Source of the DNA: Nitrospiraceae bacterium UBA2600
GTDB lineage: Bacteria > Nitrospirota > Thermodesulfovibrionia > Thermodesulfovibrionales > Thermodesulfovibrionaceae
Assembly (NCBI GenBank): GCA_002339325.1
Contig: DDKK01000036.1
Location: 1 to 64,000, forward strand
Direction: 5' to 3'
DNA: 64,000 nucleotides
Shown here: positions 16,887 through 26,558 of the stretch, one piece after another
Position numbering within the stretch: position 1 is the stretch's first letter
Layout of the letters: every line of letters begins with the position of its first letter
Notes under the pieces: model-generated
Told to the model about the DNA's origin: nothing
Databases searched by the model: none
The model's input: only the letters and a program-made list of their open reading frames with translations
Position numbers and translations under genes: made by a program

Positions 16887-18388
16887 TCTTTCTTCTCTGT
16901 CTCTGGATAAGGAATTCTTTTATGAAAAATTCCTGTAAGCACATGCTCAAATCGCTTTTTAATTTCAATTAAATCTTTCAAGGTTATCTCACAATCATCA
17001 AGTTGACCGTCCAGAAAAATATTTTTGATTATTTTATCTATCAGATTTGAAATTCTTGCTGGCGTTGGTTCATCGAGAGTTCTTGCAGAGGCTTCAATAG
17101 CGTCTGCAAGCATTATAAGAGCAGCGAGTTTTGTCTGAGGTTTTGGTCCTGGATAGCGATAATCGATTTCAGACGGTGGAGACTCTTGTTCTTTCAAAGC
17201 TTTTTGATAAAAATAGGTTACAAGAGAAGTTCCGTGATGTTGCTGAATAACATCCTTAATTATTTCGGGGAGATTGTATTCCTGGGCAAGTTCGACACCG
17301 TCTTTTACGTGGGATATTATTATCATGCTGCTTAGATGGGGATTGAGTTTTTCGTGCTTGCTAATACAGCCTGACTGATTTTCAATGAAGTATTCAGGCA
17401 TTCTTATCTTTCCAATATCATGATAATAGGCAGCTACTTTTGCGAGCAGAGGACTTACGCCAACAACTTCAGCAGCAGACTCAGCAAGACTTCCCACTAT
17501 CATACTGTGATGATATGTTCCAGGGGCTTCTAATGAGAGTTGTTTCATTAAGGGGTGGTCTATATCAAGAAGCTCTATTAGACTAAGAGGTGTGGCGATT
17601 TTAAACAACTTTTCTACGACAGGAAGAAATAGAAAACAGAGAGCCGACACTGAAAAACCGTTAATCAAAGAAAAAACAGCCAAAAAATAAAAGGACTCAA
17701 AGGTAATCTCTTCGTTAATAAATAAAATTGACAAGGAAGATACGAGAGTGAGAATTACGATGTAACTTCCCGCGTTTATTATGTCGCTCCTTTTCTTTAC
17801 CCTTATGAGACTAAAAGCTGCAATAAGGCAGGTAATAAAAACAAATAATGGGAAAAGGGATATTTTTATCCATATACCTATCATCAAGCTGAGTATAAGA
17901 GAAAAGGTAATGGCTGTATGAAAATCAAAAATCATTACTACAATGACAGCACCTATTGCTAATGGTATGCCAAAGTAGTGAATAAAAAAGTTTTCAATAT
18001 TTAATCCCTTTGAGAAAATCGAAAAAAAATGTTCAAACAGTCTGGCTGAAACTAAGTTAAATATAAAAAGACTTCCAAGAAGAGCAAGCATTTTTTTCTT
18101 TTTAAGGTAAGCTGGCTTATACCTTTGCAAGTCCCTGTAAAAAAAGACAAGAAGAATAAACACTAAAATTAAACTGCCCACAAAAGACATGAAACCTCTT
18201 TTGTAATCATTAAGAAGTAGAGAAATTATAAATGATAACAGAACTATAGAGTAAAGAATATCCCTTTCAATAAATTTCTTTATTTGTTTGCCATTTTGAG
18301 TGGGCTTAAATTTATCTATAAACTTTCTTAGATAGCTTCTGTTTGGCGTTAGAGGTTTAAGTGGTTGACTGTCTTTCGTGCTTTTCAT
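16883..18388 (-). CDS. 7TM-HD phosphohydrolase, PgpH-like but lacking the extracellular domain
   Basis: 501 residues. The first 265 or so hold about seven to eight membrane helices (starting near 43-60, 65-85, 100-115, 138-155, 158-195 and 205-258). They are followed by a cytoplasmic HD domain with TYHHSM (291-296) and YYHDIGK (321-327). PgpH proteins hydrolyse cyclic di-AMP and normally also carry a large N-terminal 7TMR-HDED sensor domain, which is missing. The ATG lies inside the 3' end of phoH (32-base overlap) with only a weak Shine-Dalgarno. Confidence 0.85.
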   Translation of the reverse strand: MKSTKDSQPLKPLTPNRSYLRKFIDKFKPTQNGKQIKKFIERDILYSIVLLSFIISLLLNDYKRGFMSFVGSLILVFILLVFFYRDLQRYKPAYLKKKKMLALLGSLFIFNLVSARLFEHFFSIFSKGLNIENFFIHYFGIPLAIGAVIVVMIFDFHTAITFSLILSLMIGIWIKISLFPLFVFITCLIAAFSLIRVKKRSDIINAGSYIVILTLVSSLSILFINEEITFESFYFLAVFSLINGFSVSALCFLFLPVVEKLFKIATPLSLIELLDIDHPLMKQLSLEAPGTYHHSMIVGSLAESAAEVVGVSPLLAKVAAYYHDIGKIRMPEYFIENQSGCISKHEKLNPHLSSMIIISHVKDGVELAQEYNLPEIIKDVIQQHHGTSLVTYFYQKALKEQESPPSEIDYRYPGPKPQTKLAALIMLADAIEASARTLDEPTPARISNLIDKIIKNIFLDGQLDDCEITLKDLIEIKKRFEHVLTGIFHKRIPYPETEKKD

Positions 18389-19319
18389 AGGCTTTTATAA
18401 TCTCCTGAACAAGTCTATGTCTAACCACATCTTTTTCGCTAAAATTTATAATTTTTATCCCTTCGATATCTTTTAAAATTCTTAATGCCTCTACCAATCC
18501 TGAAACTTTTTGAGGTGGCAGGTCTATCTGGGTGATATCACCTGTTATTACTGTCTTTGAACCAAAACCAAGCCTTGTTAAATACATTTTCATCTGTTCG
18601 GTCGTTGTATTTTGTGCTTCATCAAGAATGATGAAGGCATCATTAAGTGTTCTACCTCTCATAAAAGCAAGAGGTGCAATCTCTATGGCACCCTTTTCTA
18701 TGAGTTTAGAGGCTCTGTCAAGGTCGAGCATATCGTATAAAGCGTCATAAAGAGGTCTCAGATAGGGGCTTACTTTTTCCTCAATCGCACCTGGAAGAAA
18801 TCCCAGTTTTTCACCTGCCTCTACAGCTGGTCTTACAAGAACAATCCTTGACACTATTCTACTAAGCAGAAAATGAATAGCCATTGCCATGGCCAGATAA
18901 GTTTTACCTGTACCTGCAGGTCCTATGCCAAAGACTATATCATACTTTAATATTGCTTCCATATATTCTTTTTGAGTTTCCGTCTTAGGAATAATAACTC
19001 TTTTACGAGAGGGAATAGGAATACCACCCTTGAAAAGTCCTAATATTGACACAGGTCTGCCTTCTTTTAAACCTTGAAGAGAATGCATAACATCTTCAGG
19101 TTTGATTATATAGCCCTCTTTGTTTACAAGCCTTATATCTTCGATTATTTTCTCTGCTTGTTCTATGTCTCTTTCGTCTTCGCCTTGAATAATTAATTTA
19201 TTACCTCTTACGCTAAGGGTGACATTTAGAACATCTTCAATTAATTTGAATATCTTATCTAAGCCACCATGAAGAAAAGGATACTCCCTTTCCTCATTTA
19301 GTTCTATTATGCGTGCTAT
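18357..19319 (-). CDS. phoH: PhoH-family ATPase (YbeZ-like), apparent AUA start
   Basis: The ATPase domain is clear: GIGPAGTGKTYLAMAMA, DEAQNTTTEQMKMYLTRLG and GDITQIDLP. The first ATG (19088) gives 243 residues, yet the same frame stays open for 77 codons upstream. Those codons encode the N-terminal KH-like domain of the family (LHGGLDKIFKLIEDVLNV, VRGNKLIIQGEDE). That stretch has no ATG, GTG or TTG. An AUA at 19319-19317 sits 6 bases after AGGAGG and overlaps the SPOR gene's stop as ATAG; using it gives 320 residues, the usual length. A -1 frameshift from the SPOR gene is the alternative. Confidence 0.85.
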   Translation of the reverse strand: MARIIELNEEREYPFLHGGLDKIFKLIEDVLNVTLSVRGNKLIIQGEDERDIEQAEKIIEDIRLVNKEGYIIKPEDVMHSLQGLKEGRPVSILGLFKGGIPIPSRKRVIIPKTETQKEYMEAILKYDIVFGIGPAGTGKTYLAMAMAIHFLLSRIVSRIVLVRPAVEAGEKLGFLPGAIEEKVSPYLRPLYDALYDMLDLDRASKLIEKGAIEIAPLAFMRGRTLNDAFIILDEAQNTTTEQMKMYLTRLGFGSKTVITGDITQIDLPPQKVSGLVEALRILKDIEGIKIINFSEKDVVRHRLVQEIIKAYEKHERQSTT

Positions 19320-19990
19320 TTTTTACCTCCTGTAGAAGCAATATTGACTTTAACTATAAAATTCTCAATTCCCTTAGCATTGAGTTCTTCCGAGAGTTTC
19401 TTTGCCTGCAAAAATCTATCAAATCGCCCTACCCTTACCTTATATAAGTCCTCTTTTGAGAGAAATGATTTATAGCCAGCATTTTCAAGCTTTTCTTGAA
19501 CTGTTTTAGTATTCGAAATATCCGAAAAAGCACCCACCTGAACTGTATAAAAACTTCTCTTACCTGGCAGAGATTTTTGTGGAGACTTTCTTAAAGCTGA
19601 AGTTTGTAATTTTTTTAATCCTTTTTCGGTAGATTTCCTTCTCTCTAAATTCTTAGTCTCTGCTTTTTCTTCTTTTTCTGACTGGTCTGTTTTAGTAATT
19701 TTCTCCTTCTCGGTGGCCTGTTTTTCTATGTTTTTTCCCTCTTGTTTAGGAATTTGAGTTTTTTGTTCCTCCGATGGAGATTCTTGCTTTTTTGCAAAAG
19801 CCGTATCTACTGTCTGCGGTAATACAGTCTTCTCTGCTTCATTGACTCTTTTTATCTCTATTTCTTTTACTGGTGTTGTTATGTAGCCAATTGTATATCC
19901 TATCACAATACCTACAAAGGCAATAGCTGTGAGAATTAATATAAAAACTCTCTTATTAATCACCAGTAACTCATCTCCTTTTTGTTTCAT
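19316..19990 (-). CDS. Membrane-anchored SPOR-domain protein
   Basis: 224 residues: a short cytoplasmic start, one membrane helix (about 13-35), a long Lys/Glu/Gln-rich linker (about 45-140), and a C-terminal SPOR domain (about 145-215: FYTVQVGAF, KVRVGRF). SPOR domains bind denuded glycan strands in septal peptidoglycan, so a cell-division or envelope role is likely. It ends GGKK just before the phoH start, where AGGAGG and a run of six A precede the stop. Confidence 0.85.
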   Translation of the reverse strand: MKQKGDELLVINKRVFILILTAIAFVGIVIGYTIGYITTPVKEIEIKRVNEAEKTVLPQTVDTAFAKKQESPSEEQKTQIPKQEGKNIEKQATEKEKITKTDQSEKEEKAETKNLERRKSTEKGLKKLQTSALRKSPQKSLPGKRSFYTVQVGAFSDISNTKTVQEKLENAGYKSFLSKEDLYKVRVGRFDRFLQAKKLSEELNAKGIENFIVKVNIASTGGKK

Positions 19991-21018
19991 ATGATTAACA
20001 TAGCATCGCCATAGGAAAAAAATCTATATTTTTTTTCTATGGCTTCTTCATATGCTTTCTTTACGTGACGAGACTGACAAAAGGCATATACAAGAGCAAG
20101 AGGAGTAGATTTGGGTAGATGGAAATTGGTGATAAGTGCATCAATTACTTTGAATTCATAGCCAGGATAAATAAAAATATCTGTGCATCCTCTAACAATG
20201 CTTTTATCTGAGCCAGTATCTTCGAACTTTCCAGAAGCATAACCTTCAAGGGCTCTTGTGGTAGTTGTTCCCACTGAAAAAATCCTTTTACCTTGGGCTT
20301 TAGCTTTTAAAATGTCCTCAAATAATCCTCTTTCGATTTCAAAGTATTCCGAATCCATTTTATGTTTTTCAATCTCTTCTGATTTAATCATTTTAAAAGT
20401 ACCTACACCCACATGAAGAGTTATAGCCTTTATGAAAACTCCTTTTTTTGAAATTCTCTCAAGGAGCTTCTCTGTAAAATGTAGTCCTGCAGTAGGTGCT
20501 GCAATAGAACCGTTTTTCTGCGCATATACTGTTTGATATGTCTCTCTGTCTTCGTCCACAGGCTTTCTTTTAATGTAAGGTGGAAGAGGCATTAGGCCTT
20601 TTTCAAGAATGAAATTCTTTGCAGAGTGTGAATCCAAGTCAATAAATACAAGCTCTTTGCTGTTTGAGTTTTTTCTTATAAGGCATTTTATTTCATGTAC
20701 TAATACTACTCCCTCATAATCACCTTTTGTCATTATCTCCCATCTGCTTTCTTCTGCCTTATTCTCTTTGATAAGTAAAATTTCTATTTTTCCTCCCGTT
20801 GGTTTTCTGCCAATCAATCTTGCAGGAATAACTTTTGTGTTATTGATTATCAAAAAATCTCCCTCATTAAGATAATCTGTAATCTCGAAAAAAAGTCTAT
20901 GTTCTATCTGACCCGTTTCTCTATGCAACACAAGAAGTTTAGCCTTATCTCTATCTTTAAGGGGTTGCTGTGCAATTAGAGATGCAGGAAGGTTATAGTT
21001 AAGCTCAGTTATTTTCAT
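19987..21018 (-). CDS. queA: S-adenosylmethionine:tRNA ribosyltransferase-isomerase
   Basis: Transfers and rearranges the ribose of S-adenosylmethionine onto preQ1-tRNA to make epoxyqueuosine. The 343 residues show IAQQPLKDRDKAKLLVLHR near the N-terminus, APTAGLHFTEKLL, and NFHLPKSTPLALVYAF near the C-terminus. The next step, epoxyqueuosine reduction, is encoded by queH three genes upstream in the same block. It overlaps spoIID by 14 bases and the SPOR gene by 4. Confidence 0.95.
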   Translation of the reverse strand: MKITELNYNLPASLIAQQPLKDRDKAKLLVLHRETGQIEHRLFFEITDYLNEGDFLIINNTKVIPARLIGRKPTGGKIEILLIKENKAEESRWEIMTKGDYEGVVLVHEIKCLIRKNSNSKELVFIDLDSHSAKNFILEKGLMPLPPYIKRKPVDEDRETYQTVYAQKNGSIAAPTAGLHFTEKLLERISKKGVFIKAITLHVGVGTFKMIKSEEIEKHKMDSEYFEIERGLFEDILKAKAQGKRIFSVGTTTTRALEGYASGKFEDTGSDKSIVRGCTDIFIYPGYEFKVIDALITNFHLPKSTPLALVYAFCQSRHVKKAYEEAIEKKYRFFSYGDAMLII

Positions 21019-22000
21019 TTATCTTACTTAACTCTGTTCCTGAATAAAAGTATTGAAGAATCTCTCTGTAATTTTTACCCTCCTGAGCCATCTGAAAAGC
21101 ACACCACTGACACATCCCTACGCCATGGCCGTATCCATGACCTTCAAAAACAACTCCATCCTCTTCAAATCTGATATCGGTGACCATTGTGCTTGGAAGT
21201 AAAGACCACTTAAGCAGTTTTCTTAATTCCGTTGCTTTTATTGTTTTGCTATTCTGTCCATTGAGGAATTTTATCTCTTTCACTCTACCTGTATTTGTGT
21301 GGCTTACAATTTCTACTTTAGAAATTTTTTCCATTGAAAGAGCTTTTTGAAGTATCTCTAAAGATATCTTTTTTTCCCAAACAGTATAAGGTGAGGGCGT
21401 AAAAGGAACTTCTACGGCCTTTAGATAAGGATAGTCTCTTCCAAAAACTTCCTTAGGTTCTTCTGTTTTACCTACGCTGCAGGCATGATAAAAAGCCATG
21501 ATAGGCTCTTTATTGTAAGTTAATATTTCTCCTTGTGTGTCTTTTACGGCTCTCTCAATTTCATCGTTTCCCGCTTCACCCTTATAAACCTGATGAAAAA
21601 CAGAGGAAGTGACGTCATAAAAATTTTTATCTCTGTTTCTTATTATATGGGCAACAGCATAAGTCCTTGCTAAAACAGCCTGAGCTTTTAAAGCTTCAAT
21701 GGGCCAATTAATTCCAACTTCTGAAGCAACAACACCTTTCACATATTCTTCGAGACTTACAACATTTATCAAAAAGTATCCTTCATCACCTTTCCACAGC
21801 TCTATTTCTCCCTGATAGGCTGCTCCGCTTACTATTGCCTTGGCAGACACTTTTTTTATTCTCTCAAGGTTGTTTGAGTTCGGTCTGTTTTCTCCAAGAA
21901 GCACTCTTATAAAGTTCGTTTCATTTTTATTCTGAGAGTAACTCACATTAAAGCTCAACAATACTGCCACTAAAAAAATTAAGATTTTGATGATTTTCAT
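21005..22000 (-). CDS. SpoIID/LytB-domain secreted protein (probable lytic transglycosylase)
   Basis: 331 residues with a Sec signal peptide (MKIIKILIFLVAVLLSF, cleavage after about residue 22). A SpoIID domain follows with EYVKGVVASEVG, ALKAQAVLARTYA and the C-terminal GHGYGHGVGMCQWCA. SpoIID-type enzymes cut glycan strands stripped of stem peptides, the same substrate that SPOR domains bind, and a SPOR gene lies two genes downstream. A periplasmic role at division sites is a reasonable inference. Confidence 0.88.
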   Translation of the reverse strand: MKIIKILIFLVAVLLSFNVSYSQNKNETNFIRVLLGENRPNSNNLERIKKVSAKAIVSGAAYQGEIELWKGDEGYFLINVVSLEEYVKGVVASEVGINWPIEALKAQAVLARTYAVAHIIRNRDKNFYDVTSSVFHQVYKGEAGNDEIERAVKDTQGEILTYNKEPIMAFYHACSVGKTEEPKEVFGRDYPYLKAVEVPFTPSPYTVWEKKISLEILQKALSMEKISKVEIVSHTNTGRVKEIKFLNGQNSKTIKATELRKLLKWSLLPSTMVTDIRFEEDGVVFEGHGYGHGVGMCQWCAFQMAQEGKNYREILQYFYSGTELSKINENN

Positions 22001-22212
22001 CGTCTGTGAAATAGATAAAATATCAAACTTAAAATTATACTAATAAGAATTGAAGTGCCGATAGGCAGATAGAGCGTGAAATTTTTTCTTTCAATCACTA
22101 TGTCACCAGGAAGCTTTCCAATAAAAGGAATTTTTCCTGCAAAAGTTATTAAAACTCCTATGATAATTATTAAAGCTCCAATTAAAATTAGCAGTTTGCC
22201 TATTTCACTCAT
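21997..22212 (-). CDS. Small membrane protein, DUF2905
   Basis: 71 residues with two membrane helices (about 5-25 and 48-66) joined by a loop with GKIPFIGKLPGDI, the DUF2905 signature. Function unknown. It overlaps queH upstream by 8 bases and spoIID downstream by 4, so it is part of the long minus-strand block. Confidence 0.82.
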   Translation of the reverse strand: MSEIGKLLILIGALIIIIGVLITFAGKIPFIGKLPGDIVIERKNFTLYLPIGTSILISIILSLIFYLFHRR

Positions 22213-22750
22213 ACTCTATTTGCCTCAAATATCTTTCCGCCTCTGAGTATATACAGCCACAGTATTTTTGCCTGAATAGTTCTAACTCCCTTGCCTTATT
22301 CATTCCCTTTTTAAATCCTTCTCTAAAATCTTCTGTTAAAAAACTAATACCATACTTGAATGCAAGCTCTTTGCCTATTTTTAATATTTTATCAAACTTC
22401 TGATAGGGACTTACCAGCAAAGTAGTTGTAAATAATTCTATATTTAGCTCTTTTGATTTTTTTGCGGTTCTTTCGAGTCTTAACTGATAACAAATTTGGC
22501 ATCTTTCCTTTTCTTTTCCCATAACCATTCTTAAAAATTTATAAAATTCTCTGTAGTCTTGGTCATAAACAACTGTAAGCTTCATCAAATTTTCAAGTTT
22601 ATTAACAGATTCAAGTCTATTTTTGTACTCCGAGTAAGGATGAATATTAGGATTATGCCAATAGAGAACTATTTCAAATCCTCTTTTCTGTAGAATTTCA
22701 ACGGGATATAAAGCACAGTTGCTGCAACATGTGTGTATTAGTATTTTCAT
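22205..22750 (-). CDS. queH: Epoxyqueuosine reductase QueH
   Basis: 181 residues of the QueH (former DUF208) family: an N-terminal double cysteine (CCSNCA, about 9-13), HNPNIHP, CQICYQLRLERTA and a C-terminal KYCGC. These cysteines bind a [4Fe-4S] cluster and a second iron. It reduces epoxyqueuosine in tRNA to queuosine, in place of the unrelated cobalamin-dependent QueG. It works directly after QueA, encoded in the same transcription unit. Confidence 0.93.
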   Translation of the reverse strand: MKILIHTCCSNCALYPVEILQKRGFEIVLYWHNPNIHPYSEYKNRLESVNKLENLMKLTVVYDQDYREFYKFLRMVMGKEKERCQICYQLRLERTAKKSKELNIELFTTTLLVSPYQKFDKILKIGKELAFKYGISFLTEDFREGFKKGMNKARELELFRQKYCGCIYSEAERYLRQIEYE

Positions 22751-22752
22751 AA

Positions 22753-23730
22753 TTAGAAAAGTTTTTCCGGTATTCTTTTTTTAAGAACCTCATAGGCAAG
22801 ACGGGTTGCTACCCTTCCCCTTGAAGTTCTCTCAATAAAGCCCTCTTGCATCAAATAGGGTTCATAAACATCTTCAATCGTATCTTTGTCCTCTCTAAGA
22901 GAAGCAGCTATTGATTCAATACCTGCAGGACCACCATTAAATTTATCTATTATGGTAAGAAGAATTTTTCTGTCCATGTCATCAAGTCCGTAATCATCAA
23001 CGTCCATAGCAAGCAGGGCTTCTTTTGCTATATTTATGTCAACTATTTCTTTTTCATTCACCTGTGCGAAATCCCTAATCCTCTTGAGAAGTCTGTTTGC
23101 TATTCTTGGCGTTCCTCTTGAACGTCTTGCAATTTCGCTTGCCGCTTCTTCAGTAATTGATATTCCGAGGATATTTGAAGACCTTTTTATAATTTCAGAA
23201 AGCTCTTCTGGCGTATAAAACTCCAATCTAAAAACTACACCAAATCTATCTCTCAACGGAGAAGTAATTAGTCCAGTCCTTGTTGTTGCTCCTATAAGAG
23301 TAAACCTCGGAAGATTAATCTTGATTGAACGGGCAGAAGGTCCCTGTCCTACAATTATATCAAGAGTGAAATCTTCCATTGCCGGATATAAAATCTCCTC
23401 AACCATTCTTGGTAGTCTGTGAATTTCATCAATGAATAGTATATCTCTGTCTGTTAAATTTGTAAGTATTGCTGCCACATCTCCAGCCCGTTCAAGCACA
23501 GGGCCAGAGGTGCTTTTAATGTTTACACCGAGCTCATTGGCTATTACCGTTGCAAGAGTTGTTTTGCCAAGCCCAGGGGGGCCACAGAACAAAACATGGT
23601 CGAGAGGCTCACCCCTCATAATTGCTGCTTTCACAAAAACTTCGATATTTTCTTTAATCTTTTTCTGGCCAATAAAATCTTTGAGCGTTCTTGGTCTAAG
23701 AGTTATATCAAGTAACTCATTATTCTGCAT
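22753..23730 (-). CDS. ruvB: Holliday junction branch migration helicase RuvB
   Basis: 325 residues of AAA+ motor: [14 protein letters not shown], Walker [12 protein letters not shown], Walker B DEIHRL, sensor I GATTRTG and the C-terminal winged helix ending near [10 protein letters not shown]. It drives branch migration with RuvA. The start lies inside the end of ruvA (11-base overlap). Confidence 0.96.
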   Translation of the reverse strand: MQNNELLDITLRPRTLKDFIGQKKIKENIEVFVKAAIMRGEPLDHVLFCGPPGLGKTTLATVIANELGVNIKSTSGPVLERAGDVAAILTNLTDRDILFIDEIHRLPRMVEEILYPAMEDFTLDIIVGQGPSARSIKINLPRFTLIGATTRTGLITSPLRDRFGVVFRLEFYTPEELSEIIKRSSNILGISITEEAASEIARRSRGTPRIANRLLKRIRDFAQVNEKEIVDINIAKEALLAMDVDDYGLDDMDRKILLTIIDKFNGGPAGIESIAASLREDKDTIEDVYEPYLMQEGFIERTSRGRVATRLAYEVLKKRIPEKLF

Positions 23731-24292
23731 GTTTACTCGACAAGATAACTAAGCATTCTTTAATAATAGAAGCTTCATCTTTGTTTTTATCATAAATTTT
23801 TTCTAAAGCTTCCTTGACTTCGGTTTTTTTGTATCCAAGATTTATAAGAGCCGAGAGAACATCTTCATATTTCATATCCTTTTCATATTCTAAGATGGGT
23901 AAAGCGCCTTTAAGTTCAAGAATAATTCTTTGAGCAGTTTTCTTTCCAATCCCTGGCACTCTGCTTAAAGATTTAACGTCTTCCTTTTCTATAATACTTT
24001 GCAACATATTTCTGTCATAAGTTGAAATAATGTTCATAGCTGTTCGAGGACCTATTCCAGAAATCTTAATTAATTCCTCAAAAAGTTCTCTTTCATATAA
24101 TTCAAGAAAGCCATAAAGCTCTATTGATTCTTCTTTAATACTGACAGAAGTATAAACCTGAACATCTTCTTCTTTCCTTATTTCTTGGGAAACCCTGAAG
24201 GGAACTCTTATTGAGAAACCAATACCGCCAACCTCTATTACAAGTCTGTCTGGCTTAACAGTAACTACCTTACCCCTTATAAAATCAAACAT
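23720..24292 (-). CDS. ruvA: Holliday junction protein RuvA
   Basis: 190 residues. An OB-fold N-terminal domain begins [10 protein letters not shown], with [28 protein letters not shown] in the first helix-hairpin-helix and [14 protein letters not shown] in the second. The C-terminal three-helix domain that contacts RuvB follows. RuvA tetramers hold the four-way junction. It starts 4 bases after the ruvC stop. Confidence 0.96.
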   Translation of the reverse strand: MFDFIRGKVVTVKPDRLVIEVGGIGFSIRVPFRVSQEIRKEEDVQVYTSVSIKEESIELYGFLELYERELFEELIKISGIGPRTAMNIISTYDRNMLQSIIEKEDVKSLSRVPGIGKKTAQRIILELKGALPILEYEKDMKYEDVLSALINLGYKKTEVKEALEKIYDKNKDEASIIKECLVILSSKHAE

Positions 24293-24296
24293 TTAT

Positions 24297-24776
24297 TTAT
24301 TTTAACACTTCCAGGGATTTTTTTGAGTTAATATGACAAATAGCTACAGCCAGCGCATCTGAACAGTCATAGGATATTCTAATGTTAAGAGACAGAAAAT
24401 TCTTTACCATACTTTTTACCTGAATTTTATGAGCCCTTCCATAACCAGTAAGAGCTTTTTTTATTTCTGTTGAGGAATACTCATATACTTCAAGGCCTTT
24501 CTGGGCAGCAATAAGCAATGCTATTGCTCTTGTATAGCTTAATACGAAGGAAGAAGGAATCTGCTTTCCAACAAATGCTTTCTCTAAAGCCATTTCCAGA
24601 GGACTATAGCGATCTATTACTTCCGTAAGAGAGTTGTATATAATTTCTAATCTCTGCGGTATTTTAATTGTATGAGAAAGATTAAAAGTGCCAGCTGTTA
24701 ATAGTTTCATTGTCGTAGAGTCAACTAAGCCATAGCCAAAGTGTCGGCTTCCAGGGTCTATTCCGATTACAATCAT
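24297..24776 (-). CDS. ruvC: Holliday junction resolvase RuvC
   Basis: 159 residues of RNase H fold. Acidic catalytic positions are visible in [12 protein letters not shown] (Asp near 7), [10 protein letters not shown] (Glu near 67) and [13 protein letters not shown] (Asp pair near 140). It resolves junctions held by RuvAB. The order ruvC-ruvA-ruvB is the common operon arrangement; it overlaps gmhA by 4 bases. Confidence 0.95.
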   Translation of the reverse strand: MIVIGIDPGSRHFGYGLVDSTTMKLLTAGTFNLSHTIKIPQRLEIIYNSLTEVIDRYSPLEMALEKAFVGKQIPSSFVLSYTRAIALLIAAQKGLEVYEYSSTEIKKALTGYGRAHKIQVKSMVKNFLSLNIRISYDCSDALAVAICHINSKKSLEVLK

Positions 24777-25378
24777 TGTCTCATCTTTTTCTTTGTAGCG
24801 GGAATTTCAAAGAGTATATCTTCCACAAGTTCACATAATATATGACCTAAAGTTATATGTGTTTCCTGTATTCTCGGTGTTTCCTCCGAAGGAACAGCAA
24901 AGGCATAATCTACCCTCGATATAAGTTTTTCTCCTTTCTTACTTGTGAAAGCTATGGTTTTTAGTCCCCTTTTTTTAGAGGCTTCTACGGCTTTGATTAC
25001 ATTTCTTGAAGAACCTGATGTGCTTATGGCTATCGCAATATCACCTTTCTGACCCAATGCCTTTATCTGCTTTGCAAATATTTCGGAATAGTCATAATCA
25101 TTTGCTATTGCAGTTATCACTGCCATATCAGTATTAAGAGCAATTGCTGGAAGTCCCGGTCTTTCTCTTTTAAAACGATTAACGAACTCTGCTGCTATAT
25201 GAGAGGCATCGGTAGCACTGCCTCCATTACCAAAAATTAAAACCTTACCTCCCTCACTCAAGGTTTTGGCAATAATCTCCGCTGTTTCTTTAATCAAAGT
25301 CAGATTTTCTCTGAAAAACTGCTCTTTTACTTTTATTGAGTTTTCATAGGCTCTTTTGATTTTTTCTTCTATCTCCAT
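24773..25378 (-). CDS. gmhA: Phosphoheptose isomerase
   Basis: 201-residue SIS-domain enzyme with [19 protein letters not shown] and [10 protein letters not shown]. GmhA makes D-glycero-D-manno-heptose 7-phosphate from sedoheptulose 7-phosphate for lipopolysaccharide core, which supports a double-membraned cell. I set the start at the ATG at 25378: the upstream in-frame ATG at 25399 would include the Shine-Dalgarno AGGAGGAGG, and the chosen start overlaps the HIT gene stop as TGATG. Confidence 0.9.
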   Translation of the reverse strand: MEIEEKIKRAYENSIKVKEQFFRENLTLIKETAEIIAKTLSEGGKVLIFGNGGSATDASHIAAEFVNRFKRERPGLPAIALNTDMAVITAIANDYDYSEIFAKQIKALGQKGDIAIAISTSGSSRNVIKAVEASKKRGLKTIAFTSKKGEKLISRVDYAFAVPSEETPRIQETHITLGHILCELVEDILFEIPATKKKMRQ

Positions 25379-25863
25379 CAATCCTCCTCCTTGAAACATG
25401 GATAAAGTTTATCATAGGTAACTAAAATGTGTTCTGGGACAACCCTCACATCTTCAAGTATCGTCATAAATCCTACGTCTCCAGCCCAGCGAGGAACTAT
25501 GTGCCAGTGAAGATGTTCATCAATACTTGCTGAGGCTACAACTCCTATATTAAGACCTACATTAAAACCATCGGGATGCATAACTTTCTTAAGACACTTT
25601 ATTGATTTTACTGTAAGAATCATGCACTCTGTATGCTCTTCGATTTCTAACTCTTCAAGAGTATGAACATGCCTGTATGGAACAACCATTAAATGTCCTG
25701 AACTATATGGATACTTGTTCATTATTACAAAAGCAAGTTTGCCCCTGTATAAAATGAGATTATCCCTGTCATTTTTTCCCTTGGGTTTATCACAAAATAT
25801 ACATCCCTTTTCTTTTTCTCCCAATATGTATTCTATTCTCCATGGAGCCCAAAGAACTTTCAT
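25378..25863 (-). CDS. HIT-family protein (diadenosine polyphosphate phosphorylase/hydrolase-like)
   Basis: 161 residues with CIFCDKP near the N-terminus, SGHLMVVPYRHV, and the catalytic histidine triad HLHWHIVPRW. The N-terminal WAPWRIEYI is typical of the Ap4A-phosphorylase-like branch of HIT proteins. The ATG at 25863 follows AAGGAG and begins MKVLWAPW as in relatives; an upstream in-frame start is unlikely. The exact nucleotide substrate is not known. It overlaps the uracil-DNA glycosylase gene by 4 bases. Confidence 0.88.
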   Translation of the reverse strand: MKVLWAPWRIEYILGEKEKGCIFCDKPKGKNDRDNLILYRGKLAFVIMNKYPYSSGHLMVVPYRHVHTLEELEIEEHTECMILTVKSIKCLKKVMHPDGFNVGLNIGVVASASIDEHLHWHIVPRWAGDVGFMTILEDVRVVPEHILVTYDKLYPCFKEED

Positions 25864-26558
25864 TGTAATCTCCTTAAAGCTTCTTGTGCATCTTCCCAGG
25901 TAAGCCATTTATCCTTCCTATTTCTAAGCAAATAGGCAGGATGAAAAGTTGGTACTACAGGAATGTTTTTGTAATAAAAAACATTGCCTCTTATTTTTGA
26001 GATAGCCAAATCTTTAATTTTTCCTTTCATGCCCATTAAAACATAGGTAGCCACCTTACCAAGAGTCATAATTACTTTAGGTGAAACAATATCGATTTCG
26101 TTTTGTAAGTAGTCAAAACAAAGAGAAACTTCTTCTTCAAAAGGGTCTCTGTTTTCTGGAGGATGGCATTTAACAGTATTTGTTATATATACATCCTGTC
26201 TTTTAAATCCCATTTTTTCAATGAGGTTTGTTAATAGTTTACCTGCTTCTCCAACAAATGGACTACCCTGTCTGTCTTCCTCAAATCCAGGAGCTTCTCC
26301 TATAAACATAAGTTTTGCCTCTATATTTCCCTCTCCGCACACTGCCTGCGTTCTACCTTTGCTTAAGGAACACTTTTTACAAATTTTGATTTTTTCATTT
26401 ATTTTTTTTAGCTTATCTTCTTTTTTTGATTCCTTCATTGAATTCAAATTATCTGCTTCATTCAAAAAAGATTCTATAAAACTTGAAGGTAACTCTGTAA
26501 AGCCAAGGATTCTGTAGAATTTCAATAAATCATTAAAGCTATCTATCTCTCTCCCCAT
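25860..26558 (-). CDS. Uracil-DNA glycosylase, family 4 ([4Fe-4S])
   Basis: 232 residues. [18 protein letters not shown] supplies the first three cluster cysteines and a later cysteine the fourth. Motif 1 is [30 protein letters not shown] is the diagnostic loop, and HPAYLLRN is motif 2. The enzyme removes uracil formed by cytosine deamination, and the family is common in thermophiles. About 65 extra N-terminal residues precede the domain. It overlaps nadK by 16 bases. Confidence 0.93.
   Translation of the reverse strand: MGREIDSFNDLLKFYRILGFTELPSSFIESFLNEADNLNSMKESKKEDKLKKINEKIKICKKCSLSKGRTQAVCGEGNIEAKLMFIGEAPGFEEDRQGSPFVGEAGKLLTNLIEKMGFKRQDVYITNTVKCHPPENRDPFEEEVSLCFDYLQNEIDIVSPKVIMTLGKVATYVLMGMKGKIKDLAISKIRGNVFYYKNIPVVPTFHPAYLLRNRKDKWLTWEDAQEALRRLQ

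Noticed and set aside
19089..19315. 227-bp non-coding gap before phoH
   Set aside because: The frame is open and encodes the expected N-terminal domain of PhoH.
25864..25908. ATG at 25908 as start of the HIT gene
   Set aside because: The 15 extra residues lie within the glycosylase gene in another frame and do not resemble the family; the ATG at 25863 has AAGGAG.
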